From: CAWDPQ01 sp049642465
GTDB lineage: Bacteria; Acidobacteriota; Vicinamibacteria; Vicinamibacterales; 2-12-FULL-66-21
Assembly: GCA_049642465.1 (NCBI GenBank)
Contig: JBAROV010000167.1
Coordinates: 3,036 to 67,035, forward strand
Length of the DNA stretch: 64,000 nt
Direction: 5' to 3'
Shown: positions 8,812 to 17,922 of the stretch, one piece after another
Numbering within the stretch: the stretch's first letter is position 1
How the letters are laid out: the number at the start of each line of letters is the position of its first letter
Position numbers and translations under genes: made by a program
The notes under the pieces: generated by a model
What the model saw: only the letters and a program-made list of their open reading frames with translations
Told to the model about the DNA's origin: nothing
The model's database searches: none

Positions 8812-11800
8812 ATGGCTCTGGTCCAGCGGGCGCTCAGGCCGATCGTCGAACTTCGTGAGGAAGAGAGCACGACGGCTCTCATGATGTTCGGGTACTCCTT
8901 CCTCGCGATGACGGCCTACAACATCGTCCAGCCGATCACGCGATCCCGCTTCATCTCATCGCTCGGTTCCGAGAACCTTCCGTACGTGCTGCTGGTTTCG
9001 GCGTTCATCATTGGTTTCCTCATGCAGGGATACAGCCGGCTCGGCGCCCTGCTGCCGGGCCGTTGGCTCATTCCCGTGACACAGACGGCCATGGTCGCGC
9101 TGCTCCTCACGTTCTGGATCCTGTTCGCGGCCGGACAGCAATGGGTGGACGTGGGCTTCTATCTCTTCGGCCAGATCTATGCCGTGCTCCTCATCAGCCA
9201 GTTCTGGACGCTCGCCAACCTTATCTACGACCCCAGGCAGGCGAAGAGGCTCTTCGGGTTCATCGGCGGCGGCGCTTCGCTCGGCGGCGCCGTCGGCTCC
9301 AGCATCACCGCGTTCATGGTGGAAGAAGTCGGCACGACCCAACTGGTGCTCGTCAGTGCGATCGTCCTCGCGGCATGCGCCGGACTGGTCATACTGATCA
9401 TCCGGCGCTCGTCGAGCGTCGAGATCAAGGGACTCGAATCAGCAGGCGAAGAAAAGGGCGTCGGCGGCTCGGAAGCGCTGCGGATGCTCAGAGAATCGCG
9501 ACATCTTCAAGTCATCGCGCTGACGATTGCATTGATGTCGATCGGCGCCGGCTTCATCGATCAGCAGTTGAGCATGGCGAGCGAGGCGGCCAAGGGCCGC
9601 GGCGCTACGGATGCCATCACCGCAGTGCTCGGGCGGGTCCAGGTCTACGTCTCGCTGCTCGGATTCGTCATCCAGGTCTGGCTGACGAGCCGGATCCATC
9701 GCCTGTTGGGTGTGGGATTCGCGCTGTTGATGCTGCCCTTCGGACACGGGGCGAGCGCGCTGATCATTCTGCTGAATGGCGGACTCTGGACGGCGATGCT
9801 GGCGCGCACCATGGACAAGACCGTCCGCTACACGGTTGACAAAACCACGCGCGAAATCCTGTTTTTGCCGCTCCCAGCGGCCCTCAAACAACGCGCCAAG
9901 CCTTTCGTTGACGTCACCGTCGATCGGTTCGCCAGGGCCGGGTCGGCCCTGCTCCTGCTCGTGCTGATCAAACCCTGGGGATTCAATTTTTCCTGGCAGC
10001 AGATCAGTTGGGCGAGTCTCGCGGTGATGGTGGTCTGGATCGTGACGGCGATCCGGGCCAAGCGGGGATATGTCGCGGCCTTTCGCCAGAGCCTCGAACA
10101 GCGTGTGATGGAGCCGGAGAAGGTCACGCTCGGCTCGATCGATCTCACCACAATTGAAACGCTCGTGCAGGAACTCGCTCATCCTGATCCAGCGCGAGTG
10201 GTGTATGCGATCGACGTCCTCGAATCGCTCGACAAACGAAACCTCGTCACTCCGCTGCTTCTCTACCACGAATCGCCCGCCGTGCGCGCGCGAGCGCTCA
10301 AAGCGCTCAGTGCTGTTCGAGCGGACATTGCGGAGCGGTGGGCGCCGCACATCCGGCGCATGCTGGCGGACACCGACTCAGAGGTGCGTGCGGGCGCGAT
10401 CACCGCGCTGTCGTACATCAGCCAGCAGGACGCCGCGAGTCTTGCCCGGCCGATGCTGTCGGATCGGGATCCACGCATCCGGGTCACGGCCGCGGCCGCA
10501 CTCGCCGACAGCGACACGCCGCAAGATGCCGATGCCGCTGAAGCCACGTTCGTGGACATCATTGCGAACACCTCGCCGGAGACGCGCAACGCGCGCCGCG
10601 ACGTCGCGTCGGCAATTCGGCAGATTCGTGACCATCGCTTCAGGCGATTGCTGGTTCCGCTGCTCTATGACCCTGCGCCCGAAGTCGCGGACGAGGCGAT
10701 GGAGAGCGTTCGCTCTGCCGGTTCGGGAGATTTCGTCTTCGTCCCGACACTCGTGGCGCTCCTGCGGCACCGCAGGCTGAAGGGACAGGCGCGATCGGTC
10801 CTCGTCACCTACGGCGAGCCTGTGATTGACGCGCTGGCGCATTTCATGCGCGACCCGGACGAGGACATCTGGGTGCGTCGGCACATCCCCGCGACGCTGG
10901 CGTTGATTCCCTCCCAGAAATCCGTCGACGTGCTTGCTGCGGCGTTGGCGGAAGGTGATGGATTTCTCCGTTACAAGGTCGTCGCCGCACTCGAGCGGCT
11001 GCGCCGCGAGGCTTCGAGCCTGAAGTTCCCTCGCGAGAACATCGAGCGATTCGCGTTGTCGGAAAGCCGGCAATATTTCAACTATCTGTCGTTACGACAC
11101 AATCTGTTCGGGCGCCGAGCCAACCAATCCCCGCCGGCTGGCTCGTTGCTGGAGCTCGCGCTGGACCAGAAGTTGGATCGGACGCTCGATCGGATCTTTC
11201 GTCTCCTGGCTCTCGTCTATCCGTGGAAAGACATTCGCGCCGCGCGCTGGACGCTGCAGCATGCCGACGGGCGCGCGCGTGCCGGTGCCCTGGAATACCT
11301 GGACAACCTGCTGACCGGCCAGGTGCGGAAGCAGATCATGCCGGTCATCGAGGAAATGCCGCTCGAAGAGAAGGTCCGGCGTGGCAACGTGCTCCTCAAG
11401 ACGCGGCCGCGCGACGTTGAAGAAACGCTGCTGCAGCTCATCAACGACGACGATCAAGTCGTGGCGGCGGCGGCAATTGACGTCGTCCGACAGCAGAAGA
11501 TGTGGACCCTTGGCGACGACATCGAACACGTGCTCGCTCACCGCGACGTCCGCGATTGGTACGTGTTCGAAGCCGCGTCGTGGGCGCTCGCCGAGCGTCG
11601 AATGCCGGCGGAGCGTCGCCGCGAGCTGTGGCTGGAGCCGCTTCCTGCCGCCGAACTCGCCGGACGTCTGAGACGCCTGCCGCTCTTCGCCTCGCTCAGC
11701 GTTGACGAATTGTTTCGAATCACAGGAGCCGGCCGGCAGGTGCGCCATGAGCCGGGCTCCGTCCTGCTTCAGGAAGGGGTGGTTCCAGAGAGTATTCATC

Positions 11801-12504
11801 TGCTGCTCGATGGCGCGGTGACGGCAACGAGCCGGGACGGAGCGCCCAGAAAACTCGAGGGCACGCAAGCCCTGGGATTTGTCGAAGCGCTCTCGGGCAC
11901 GGCCATGCGCGACACGCTGCGCACGATGGACATGGCGGTGACGCTCGTCCTGAGCGTCGAGGAACTCCGCACGCTGCTTTCGGAAAACACCGACCTCGTC
12001 GTCGGACTGTTCGCAACTCTCGCAAAGCGCGAACACGAGGACCCCGTTCACCCGACTGGGGCCGCTTCCGAGCTTGGCGCCCTGGCGGCGGGCGGGCTGG
12101 CGCCGGTCCAGAAAGTTCTTGCGCTCCAGCGCGTGCCAATCTTCTCGCGCGTGTCCGCAGACGAGATCCGGCCGCTTGCGGACATCGCACAGGTCGTGAC
12201 GATGGAGACCGGCGCGCCGCTCTTCAGCGAGTCCGCGCCGGCGGCGGTCTGGCTGCTGCTTTCAGGCGAAGTACAATTGAATAGTCCGGCCGGAGACGCG
12301 TCGGTCATCGCGCGCGGCGGGGACGTCATCGGATCCATTGGCGCGATGGCGGGCCAGCCACTGGGCAGGTCCGCAACCGTCACTCGCGGCGGCTTTGCGC
12401 TGCGTCTCGATCGCGAGGATCTCTTCTCGTTGATCGCCGAACGGCCGGAGCTGCTGCGCCAGGTTTTCGCGGGGCTGTTCCGCAACGAGGCGTTTGTCGC
12501 CTAA
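8812..12504 (+). CDS. ATP/ADP-translocase-like membrane protein with HEAT repeats and two cyclic-nucleotide-binding domains
   Basis: A 1230-residue paralogue of the divergent neighbour. The membrane domain (residues about 20-430) shares YDPRQAKRLFGFIGGGASLGG and VDKTTREILFLPLP with it. HEAT-like repeats span about 440-940 (LLYHESPAVRARALKALS and similar). Two cNMP-binding-type domains follow: about 955-1075 (LPLFASLSVDELFRI, LLDGAVTATSRDG) and about 1107-1230 (VPIFSRVSADEI, LLSGEVQLNS, GDVIGSIGAM). The phosphate-cassette Arg typical of CRP-like pockets is not obvious in either, so ligand binding is uncertain. ATG 8812 is preceded by GAGG at 6 bases. The stop TAA overlaps the convergent transketolase stop (CTAA). 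Membrane transport gated by a small ligand is a hypothesis. Confidence 0.82.
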   Translation: MALVQRALRPIVELREEESTTALMMFGYSFLAMTAYNIVQPITRSRFISSLGSENLPYVLLVSAFIIGFLMQGYSRLGALLPGRWLIPVTQTAMVALLLTFWILFAAGQQWVDVGFYLFGQIYAVLLISQFWTLANLIYDPRQAKRLFGFIGGGASLGGAVGSSITAFMVEEVGTTQLVLVSAIVLAACAGLVILIIRRSSSVEIKGLESAGEEKGVGGSEALRMLRESRHLQVIALTIALMSIGAGFIDQQLSMASEAAKGRGATDAITAVLGRVQVYVSLLGFVIQVWLTSRIHRLLGVGFALLMLPFGHGASALIILLNGGLWTAMLARTMDKTVRYTVDKTTREILFLPLPAALKQRAKPFVDVTVDRFARAGSALLLLVLIKPWGFNFSWQQISWASLAVMVVWIVTAIRAKRGYVAAFRQSLEQRVMEPEKVTLGSIDLTTIETLVQELAHPDPARVVYAIDVLESLDKRNLVTPLLLYHESPAVRARALKALSAVRADIAERWAPHIRRMLADTDSEVRAGAITALSYISQQDAASLARPMLSDRDPRIRVTAAAALADSDTPQDADAAEATFVDIIANTSPETRNARRDVASAIRQIRDHRFRRLLVPLLYDPAPEVADEAMESVRSAGSGDFVFVPTLVALLRHRRLKGQARSVLVTYGEPVIDALAHFMRDPDEDIWVRRHIPATLALIPSQKSVDVLAAALAEGDGFLRYKVVAALERLRREASSLKFPRENIERFALSESRQYFNYLSLRHNLFGRRANQSPPAGSLLELALDQKLDRTLDRIFRLLALVYPWKDIRAARWTLQHADGRARAGALEYLDNLLTGQVRKQIMPVIEEMPLEEKVRRGNVLLKTRPRDVEETLLQLINDDDQVVAAAAIDVVRQQKMWTLGDDIEHVLAHRDVRDWYVFEAASWALAERRMPAERRRELWLEPLPAAELAGRLRRLPLFASLSVDELFRITGAGRQVRHEPGSVLLQEGVVPESIHLLLDGAVTATSRDGAPRKLEGTQALGFVEALSGTAMRDTLRTMDMAVTLVLSVEELRTLLSENTDLVVGLFATLAKREHEDPVHPTGAASELGALAAGGLAPVQKVLALQRVPIFSRVSADEIRPLADIAQVVTMETGAPLFSESAPAAVWLLLSGEVQLNSPAGDASVIARGGDVIGSIGAMAGQPLGRSATVTRGGFALRLDREDLFSLIAERPELLRQVFAGLFRNEAFVA

Positions 12505-14366
12505 GCGCGGACTGCCTTGCGCGCCGCTTGAACGGCGGCGACGATGTGTCGGGCTGAAATCCCGTAGCGATCGATGAGCTCGTCGGGCTGGCCGCTGTGC
12601 GGGATCTCCCGCACCGCCAGCCGCTGGACGGCGATCCCGGCCGCGGCGACCGCCTCGCTCACGGCATCGCCGAGGCCGCCAGCACCGTAGTGATCCTCAA
12701 CGGTGATCACCGTGCCCCCCGCAGCTTTCGCGGCGTCAATGAGCGTCTTGGCGTCGATCGGCTGAACGGAGTACGCATCGATCACGGTGATGCTGATGCC
12801 CTGCTCCTTCAATTGATCGTGGGCCTTCAACGCCTCGAATACCGTGACTCCGGCACCTACGACAACCGCATCGTCGTTGCCGCTGCGGCGCAGGACCTTG
12901 GAGCCGCCTATCGGAAATCGGTCGCTCGGTTCGTAAATCACCGGCGTCTTCGGTCGTGACGTTCGCATGTAGGCCGGCCCCTGATGCCGCGCCATTTCCA
13001 CAACCAGACGCTCGGTGCTGACGGCATCGCAGGGATACAAAACCACACAATCGGGAACGGCGCGCATCATGGCGAGATCCTCTAACGCCATCTGCGACGG
13101 ACCGTCTTCGCCAATGGAAACGCCGGCATGCGAGCCGGTGTACTTCACGTTTGAAAACGACACGCCGGCCATTCGAATAAAGTCGGCTGCCCTCGTCAGA
13201 AAACAGGCGAAGGTAGAGGGGAACGGGATTGCCCCGCGCGCCGCTAATCCCATCGCGGCGCCGATCATCCCCTGCTCGGCGATGAAGCATTCGAAGAACC
13301 GATCGGGGTAGACCTTTTCGAACCGTTCGCTGAAGGTTGAGTTCTTGACATCCGCGTCGAGCGCGACGAGGCGCGGATCGACGCCGCCGAGCGACGCCAG
13401 CGCCGTCCCCCACGCTTCGCGTGTGGCAACCACATCATCCTTCTTGTACGAAGGTGCGGGCATGCGCGAGTAGTCCGGTTCGGCAGTTTCCGTTGGACCG
13501 GCCGCGGGCCGATCGATTGAGAACGGGACCTCACCGGGGACGATTTGCGACTCGAGCTCGGCGAGCGCCTTGTGGGTCTCGTCGCCTTTCTTCAGGGCCT
13601 TGCCGTGCCAGCCGTCCTTCCCCGCGATGGACTCCAGGCCCTTGCCCTTGACTGTTTGGGCGAGCACGACCGTCGGCTGTCCCTTCGTAGAGCGTGCCCG
13701 CTCGAAGGCTGCGCGCAGCGCGTGGACATCGTGACCGTCAACGACAATCGAGTTCCATCCAAAGGCGGTCCAGCGGCGCTCGATGGCGGCCATGTCGTGG
13801 CCGAACTGCGTCGCCTGACTCTGCCCGAGACGATTGACATCCACGATCGCGCATAGATTGTCGAGTTTGAAGTGCTGTCCGAGGTTCGCGGCTTCCCAGA
13901 CGGACCCTTCGGCCATTTCGCCGTCACCCAGCAGCACGTAGGTGCGATAGTCGGACTTGATTCGGCGCGCATTCAGCGCAATGCCGATGCCGGCGCAAAT
14001 TCCCTGGCCGAGCGAACCGGTGGCCACGTCGACATACGGAAGGCGCGGCGTGGGGTGTCCCTCCAGGTCCGAATCCATGCGCCGCAGATTGAGCAGCTCT
14101 TCACGAGGAAAGAGTCCGGCCCCGGCCCACGCGGAGTACAAGATCGGCGCGGCGTGCCCCTTCGACAGGACGAATCGATCAGCATAGGGGTTACGCGGAT
14201 CGCGTGGATCGAACCGCATCTCCGAAAAGAACAAGACGGCGACGATCTCGGCTGCCGACAGGCAGGTCGTCGGGTGTCCGCTCCCGGCTTCACTGGTGGA
14301 TCGAACGCAGTCGATACGAATTCGGGTGGCAATGTTGCGCAGCGTGGGAATGGAAGTGGTGGACAT
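12501..14366 (-). CDS. tkt: Transketolase
   Basis: Thiamine-diphosphate enzyme that moves two-carbon units between sugar phosphates in the pentose phosphate pathway. The protein is 621 residues, shorter than the E. coli type (about 660) and close to the compact animal/archaeal-like form with all three domains fused. Substrate and cofactor residues are visible: GSGHPTT at 28-34, SKGHAAP at 68-74, the TPP/Mg motif GDGEMAEGS at 147-155, DVNRLGQS near 175, and EQGMIGAAMGLAARG near 370 in the pyrimidine domain. The start is ATG 14366. It lies 79 bp downstream of the DUF255 gene on the same strand and could be cotranscribed with it. Its TAG stop shares the CTAA quadruplet with the convergent gene. 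Confidence 0.95.
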   Translation of the reverse strand: MSTTSIPTLRNIATRIRIDCVRSTSEAGSGHPTTCLSAAEIVAVLFFSEMRFDPRDPRNPYADRFVLSKGHAAPILYSAWAGAGLFPREELLNLRRMDSDLEGHPTPRLPYVDVATGSLGQGICAGIGIALNARRIKSDYRTYVLLGDGEMAEGSVWEAANLGQHFKLDNLCAIVDVNRLGQSQATQFGHDMAAIERRWTAFGWNSIVVDGHDVHALRAAFERARSTKGQPTVVLAQTVKGKGLESIAGKDGWHGKALKKGDETHKALAELESQIVPGEVPFSIDRPAAGPTETAEPDYSRMPAPSYKKDDVVATREAWGTALASLGGVDPRLVALDADVKNSTFSERFEKVYPDRFFECFIAEQGMIGAAMGLAARGAIPFPSTFACFLTRAADFIRMAGVSFSNVKYTGSHAGVSIGEDGPSQMALEDLAMMRAVPDCVVLYPCDAVSTERLVVEMARHQGPAYMRTSRPKTPVIYEPSDRFPIGGSKVLRRSGNDDAVVVGAGVTVFEALKAHDQLKEQGISITVIDAYSVQPIDAKTLIDAAKAAGGTVITVEDHYGAGGLGDAVSEAVAAAGIAVQRLAVREIPHSGQPDELIDRYGISARHIVAAVQAARKAVRA

Positions 14367-14445
14367 CGTTGAAACTTCTCAGTGCGGCTCGACTCGCTCG
14401 CCGCGGCCGCAGGCGCTCGCGAAAGCGAAACAAAAATCGAGTCTA

Positions 14446-15900
14446 TCATCGGAGCGAAACGTCGCGCATGGCCAGCACGTAGTGGGCGGCCAACGGCCCT
14501 TGGCTGCTGGCTTGACCGGCTATCGTTCGAAGCGCCTCATCCGCCAGTTCGCTGAAAGCCGGGTCATTGCAGACGACCGCCAGCCTCCGAAGCAGTCGCG
14601 CAGCCTCGCAGTTGGCCACAAATGGCTTGAGACGATGCTTCAACAGACCGATATCGGATGTGGATCGAGCCCGATCGAAGAATCCGCCATCGCGCTCGTC
14701 GTGAAATGCAAGGATCAGCTGCCGCGCCAGCTCCTCCGCCATCATCTGGTGCACCACGTCGTCCGTCGCTTCGAACGCGTCGAGGTGCGCTGTCGCCATC
14801 GCCAGCTGATCGTCGAGCAGACCGCGCACGTGGACGTCTCGTTCAATGCAATGTGCGACGCCCCCGCCGGGCCGGTAATGCTCGAGGACGATCCGTTCCA
14901 ACGAGCGCAGCGCGAACGCACGCAAACCGTCATCCTCAAACACTCGAGCGGCGCGCAGGGCGGACGATACCATCGCCGCGTTCGGTGCGGACAGAAGCGT
15001 GCGATCGACGGCAGGAGCGGAACGCGCGGCTCGCACCTCGGGATCGATGATGGCGTAGAAGTCCGGCTCCTCTTGCTGCGATGCCGCCCAGCCCCCTTCT
15101 TGTGAATCGGCCAACGTCTGCTGCACGTAACCGAGGACGGCTTCCGCTCGCTCCGCATAGCGCGCGAGACGGAGCGTCTCGAAGCCGTCGAGGTACAGCA
15201 TCAGCAGGGCGGCATTCACGTCGAGAAGCTTTTCGGTCTGGGGCCGGGTCCAATCAGCCGCGTTGCAGTAGCGGAAGAACCCGCCGTCGATTTCGTCGAA
15301 CAGGCCACCCCAGCCCATCGAGTCGAGACAGGTGGTCGCGACATCTGCATGGCAAGACGACGGATCGTGGCGGACGTGCAAGAGGGCGAGATGCACGGGC
15401 GCCGTGTGCGGAAACCGTGGCAATCCGTCAAACGCACCCGATTCTCCGTCGTAGGTGTCGAACACAAGCCTCTCGAGGTCGTCAACAGGCAGCGCACGAC
15501 CGGACGCGGTCTCGGCGCCAGCGGTGCCGGCTGAACCTGTGTCGTCGATCTGCAGGCCAAACGACTCGATGACGCGCTTCAAGGCGGCGCTCAAGCGATC
15601 GACGGGAACGAATGTCCCTCCGCCGAGGATCTGTCCGGCCGGTGTGAGGAAGGCAGTCGTGGGCCAACCCCCAAGCGTGTAGCGACTACTGATGTCGGGC
15701 CGGCGGTCGGCATCGACTCGCACGGCCACGAACCGCTCCGCCACCAGATCGGCCACCACCGGATCGGCAAAACTCGTCCGATCCATTTCCTGGCAGCCTC
15801 GCGACCAGGTGGTGACGATCGAGAGCAGGACCGGTTTTCGCTCGGCTGCGGCGCGGGCGAATGCGTCCGCCGTCCACGGCAGCCAGCCGATTTGAGTCAT
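14446..15900 (-). CDS. DUF255 thioredoxin-fold protein (YyaL/SSP411-like), altered redox motif
   Basis: A 484-residue protein whose first 130 residues form the thioredoxin-like DUF255 domain (DRTSFADPVVADLVAERFVAVRVDADRRPDI and GGWPTTAFLTPAGQILGGGTF). The rest resembles the alpha-helical toroid (LLDVNAALLMLYLDGFETL). The family hallmark CHWCHVM reads SRGCQEM here, so the first cysteine is missing and only one remains. The protein is also shorter than the usual 600-700 residues. A redox role through a CxxC pair is therefore unlikely; a mono-cysteine or structural role is possible. The start ATG 15900 is divergent from the DUF4149 gene across only 23 bp, with a palindromic ATTATAAT between them. 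Confidence 0.78.
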   Translation of the reverse strand: MTQIGWLPWTADAFARAAAERKPVLLSIVTTWSRGCQEMDRTSFADPVVADLVAERFVAVRVDADRRPDISSRYTLGGWPTTAFLTPAGQILGGGTFVPVDRLSAALKRVIESFGLQIDDTGSAGTAGAETASGRALPVDDLERLVFDTYDGESGAFDGLPRFPHTAPVHLALLHVRHDPSSCHADVATTCLDSMGWGGLFDEIDGGFFRYCNAADWTRPQTEKLLDVNAALLMLYLDGFETLRLARYAERAEAVLGYVQQTLADSQEGGWAASQQEEPDFYAIIDPEVRAARSAPAVDRTLLSAPNAAMVSSALRAARVFEDDGLRAFALRSLERIVLEHYRPGGGVAHCIERDVHVRGLLDDQLAMATAHLDAFEATDDVVHQMMAEELARQLILAFHDERDGGFFDRARSTSDIGLLKHRLKPFVANCEAARLLRRLAVVCNDPAFSELADEALRTIAGQASSQGPLAAHYVLAMRDVSLR

Positions 15901-15909
15901 GGGCTGTCA

Positions 15910-15917
15910 ATTATAAT
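15910..15917. promoter_or_regulatory. Palindromic -10 box ATTATAAT serving divergent leaderless genes (predicted)
   Basis: ATTATAAT reads the same on both strands and contains a consensus TATAAT each way. The plus-strand copy ends 6 bases before ATG 15924; the minus-strand copy ends 9 bases before ATG 15900. With a usual 6-8 base gap to the transcription start, both messages would begin at or a few bases before their start codons. Neither gene has a Shine-Dalgarno sequence, which agrees with leaderless translation. No good -35 is visible on either side. Confidence 0.45.
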
Positions 15918-15923
15918 GAGCGA

Positions 15924-16409
15924 ATGCTCGCGCTGCGGTATGCGGCGCTGCTGGCTCTCGTCGTGTGGGTTGGCGGCCTCGTCATTCTCGGCGCCGTTGT
16001 CGCCCCGTCCACCTTTGACGTTCTTGGCACAACGGGCGCCGCCGGCACACATCAAGCGGGGACGCTATTCGGCGAAATCCTCCGAAGGTTTCACCTCATC
16101 ACCTACGGTTGCGGCGCGGTCGTCCTGATCAGTCTGATCACACGCGCCATCCTGGGCCCGCGCCCGCGACGATTTGCGATCCGGTTGTCCTTGGCGGCCG
16201 TCATGATTGCGGCCTCGGGATGGGTTGGTGTCGTGGTCGCGCCGCAGATCAGCAGCGCTCAACGTGAGATCGGCGCCCCCATGACGAGCGTTCCGCCACA
16301 CGACCCACGCCGCGAAACCTTCGAACGTTTGCACCGGCTGTCGAGCCGACTCGAGATGTTGCCGTTCTTTGCTGGATTGGCGCTGCTCTTTTGGGAAATG
16401 AAGGATTAA
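15924..16409 (+). CDS. DUF4149 (TMEM205-like) membrane protein
   Basis: A 161-residue integral membrane protein. Four hydrophobic segments are visible: LRYAALLALVVWVGGLVILGAVV near residues 3-25, ITYGCGAVVLISLITRAIL near 65-85, LSLAAVMIAASGWVGVVVAPQ near 95-115 and LEMLPFFAGLALLFWEM at the C-terminus. The order of GG, APxxF, PQI and RLHRLSS matches the DUF4149/TMEM205 family, whose biochemical role is not known. ATG 15924 is chosen because upstream in-frame codons would run through the putative promoter and the start of the divergent gene. It heads a compact cluster with the GAF, isocitrate dehydrogenase and PlsB-like genes. Confidence 0.8.
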   Translation: MLALRYAALLALVVWVGGLVILGAVVAPSTFDVLGTTGAAGTHQAGTLFGEILRRFHLITYGCGAVVLISLITRAILGPRPRRFAIRLSLAAVMIAASGWVGVVVAPQISSAQREIGAPMTSVPPHDPRRETFERLHRLSSRLEMLPFFAGLALLFWEMKD

Positions 16410-16411
16410 CA

Positions 16412-16909
16412 TTGGAGCCTTCCGTGTCACGTGCTGTCAGTCCCTACAACGACGTCCTCGACGAGATTCGTTCCGCGATCAGTGCGGAGGGGGATGCCAC
16501 TCGCGCGCTGGCCACCACTGTCGCGCGACTGAAGAAGCGCCTGCCCGATTACACATGGGTCGGCATCTACCTCCTCGACGGCAATGAGCTGGTGCTGGGC
16601 CCGTTCCTCGGCAAGCCTTCGCCGCATACGCGAATCCCGCTTGGGCTGGGTATTTGCGGTGCCGCCGCAGCGGACGAAGCCACGATCATCGTGGACGATG
16701 TGAATGCCGATCCCAGGTACCTGGCCTGCAGCACTGACACTCGGTCGGAAATTGTCGTCCCCATCCTGAGGCGGCGTCACGACGGCACCAACGAGGTGCT
16801 CGGCGAAATCGACATTGACAGCGACCGTCCGGCTGCGTTCGGCGCCGCGGACAAAGAACTCCTCGAAGCCATCGCCGGGCTGCTCGCCACGCGTCTCCCG
16901 CGCGGGTGA
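16412..16909 (+). CDS. GAF-domain protein, free methionine-(R)-sulfoxide reductase-like
   Basis: A 165-residue single GAF-domain protein. The spacing LVLGPFLGKP, RIPLGLGICGAAAA, VDDVNADPRYLACS and SEIVVPIL matches the free Met-R-sulfoxide reductase family (MsrC, YtsP). These enzymes use cysteines in a KPxCxRI segment, in GxCGxA and in IACD. Here the second (GICG) and third (YLACS) are present, but the first position reads KPSPHTRI without cysteine. Activity through the catalytic third cysteine remains plausible. I choose TTG 16412, which has AAGGA 6 bases upstream; a TTG at 16391 inside the previous gene is possible. The stop TGA overlaps the region of the isocitrate dehydrogenase start. Confidence 0.78.
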   Translation: MEPSVSRAVSPYNDVLDEIRSAISAEGDATRALATTVARLKKRLPDYTWVGIYLLDGNELVLGPFLGKPSPHTRIPLGLGICGAAAADEATIIVDDVNADPRYLACSTDTRSEIVVPILRRRHDGTNEVLGEIDIDSDRPAAFGAADKELLEAIAGLLATRLPRG

Positions 16910-16917
16910 TCGCAGGC

Positions 16918-17922
16918 ATGTCGCGGACGATCACACTGATCCCCGGGGACGGCATCGGCCCGGAAGTCACCGAGGCCGTCGTTCGGATCTTTTCGGTCGC
17001 GCGCGTCCCCGTCGATTGGGAGCGCCACGACGCGGGCGTCACCGCATTCAAGCGCTACAACACGTCGCTTCCCGCCGAGCTGCTCGATTCGATCCGTCGA
17101 AACAAGGTGGCACTGAAAGGGCCGGTCACGACCCCGATCGGCGAAGGATTCACGAGTGTCAATGTCGGGTTGCGGAAGGCCCTGGATCTGTACGCGAACC
17201 TGCGACCGGTCAAGAACCTGCCAGGCGTCGAGAGCCGCTTCCAGGCTGTGGACCTTATCGTCGTCCGCGAAAATACCGAGGATTTGTATTCGGGACTCGA
17301 GCACGAGGTCGTCCCTGGCGTCGTGGAAAGTCTCAAGATCATCACCGAGCGAGCGTCCACCCGAATTTCGGAATTTGCGTTCGATTACGCCAAGTCACAC
17401 GGACGCAAGCGCGTGACGGCGATCCACAAAGCCAACATCATGAAGCTCGGGGATGGCCTGTTCCTGGACAGCACCCGCAAGGTTTCTCGCGCCCACACCG
17501 ATGTCGGCTACGACGAGCGGATCGTGGATGCGGTCTGCATGCAACTTGTGATGTTTCCTGAGCGATTTGACGTACTGTTGCTTCCAAACCTTTACGGTGA
17601 CATTGTGTCGGATCTCTGCGCCGGCCTCGTCGGTGGACTTGGGGTCGTGCCTGGCGCCAACCTTGGTCTGGACGGAGCAGTATTCGAGGCGGTGCACGGC
17701 AGCGCGCCCGACATTGCCAACAAGAATCTGGCAAATCCGACGGCGCTGCTCCTCTCGGCGTTGATGATGCTGGAACACCTCGGCGCGGGCGCGCATGCCC
17801 GGCGGATCCGGGACGCGCTCGATCACGTGCTGACGCGAGGCGCGACGCGCACACGCGATCTCGGAGGGACCGCCACCACGACCGAGTTCACTGACGCAAT
17901 CTGCCGCGAACTGGAGACATGA
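16918..17922 (+). CDS. NAD-dependent isocitrate dehydrogenase (Icd/LeuB family)
   Basis: Beta-decarboxylating dehydrogenase of 334 residues. Motifs in order: LIPGDGIGPEV near the N-terminus, VRENTEDLYSGLEHEVVPGV (the isocitrate-type phosphate and substrate loop) near 118, HKANIMKLGDGLF with catalytic Lys and Asp, LYGDIVSDLCAGLVGGLGV, and EAVHGSAPDIANKNLANP for NAD binding. The ENTEDLYSG loop is of the isocitrate/homoisocitrate type rather than the isopropylmalate type. Length and sequence resemble the NAD-dependent enzymes related to the mitochondrial alpha subunit. ATG 16918 gives the standard N-terminus; GTG 16906, which overlaps the previous stop, is an alternative. Its own stop overlaps the next start (ATGATG). 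Homoisocitrate activity cannot be excluded. Confidence 0.88.
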   Translation: MSRTITLIPGDGIGPEVTEAVVRIFSVARVPVDWERHDAGVTAFKRYNTSLPAELLDSIRRNKVALKGPVTTPIGEGFTSVNVGLRKALDLYANLRPVKNLPGVESRFQAVDLIVVRENTEDLYSGLEHEVVPGVVESLKIITERASTRISEFAFDYAKSHGRKRVTAIHKANIMKLGDGLFLDSTRKVSRAHTDVGYDERIVDAVCMQLVMFPERFDVLLLPNLYGDIVSDLCAGLVGGLGVVPGANLGLDGAVFEAVHGSAPDIANKNLANPTALLLSALMMLEHLGAGAHARRIRDALDHVLTRGATRTRDLGGTATTTEFTDAICRELET

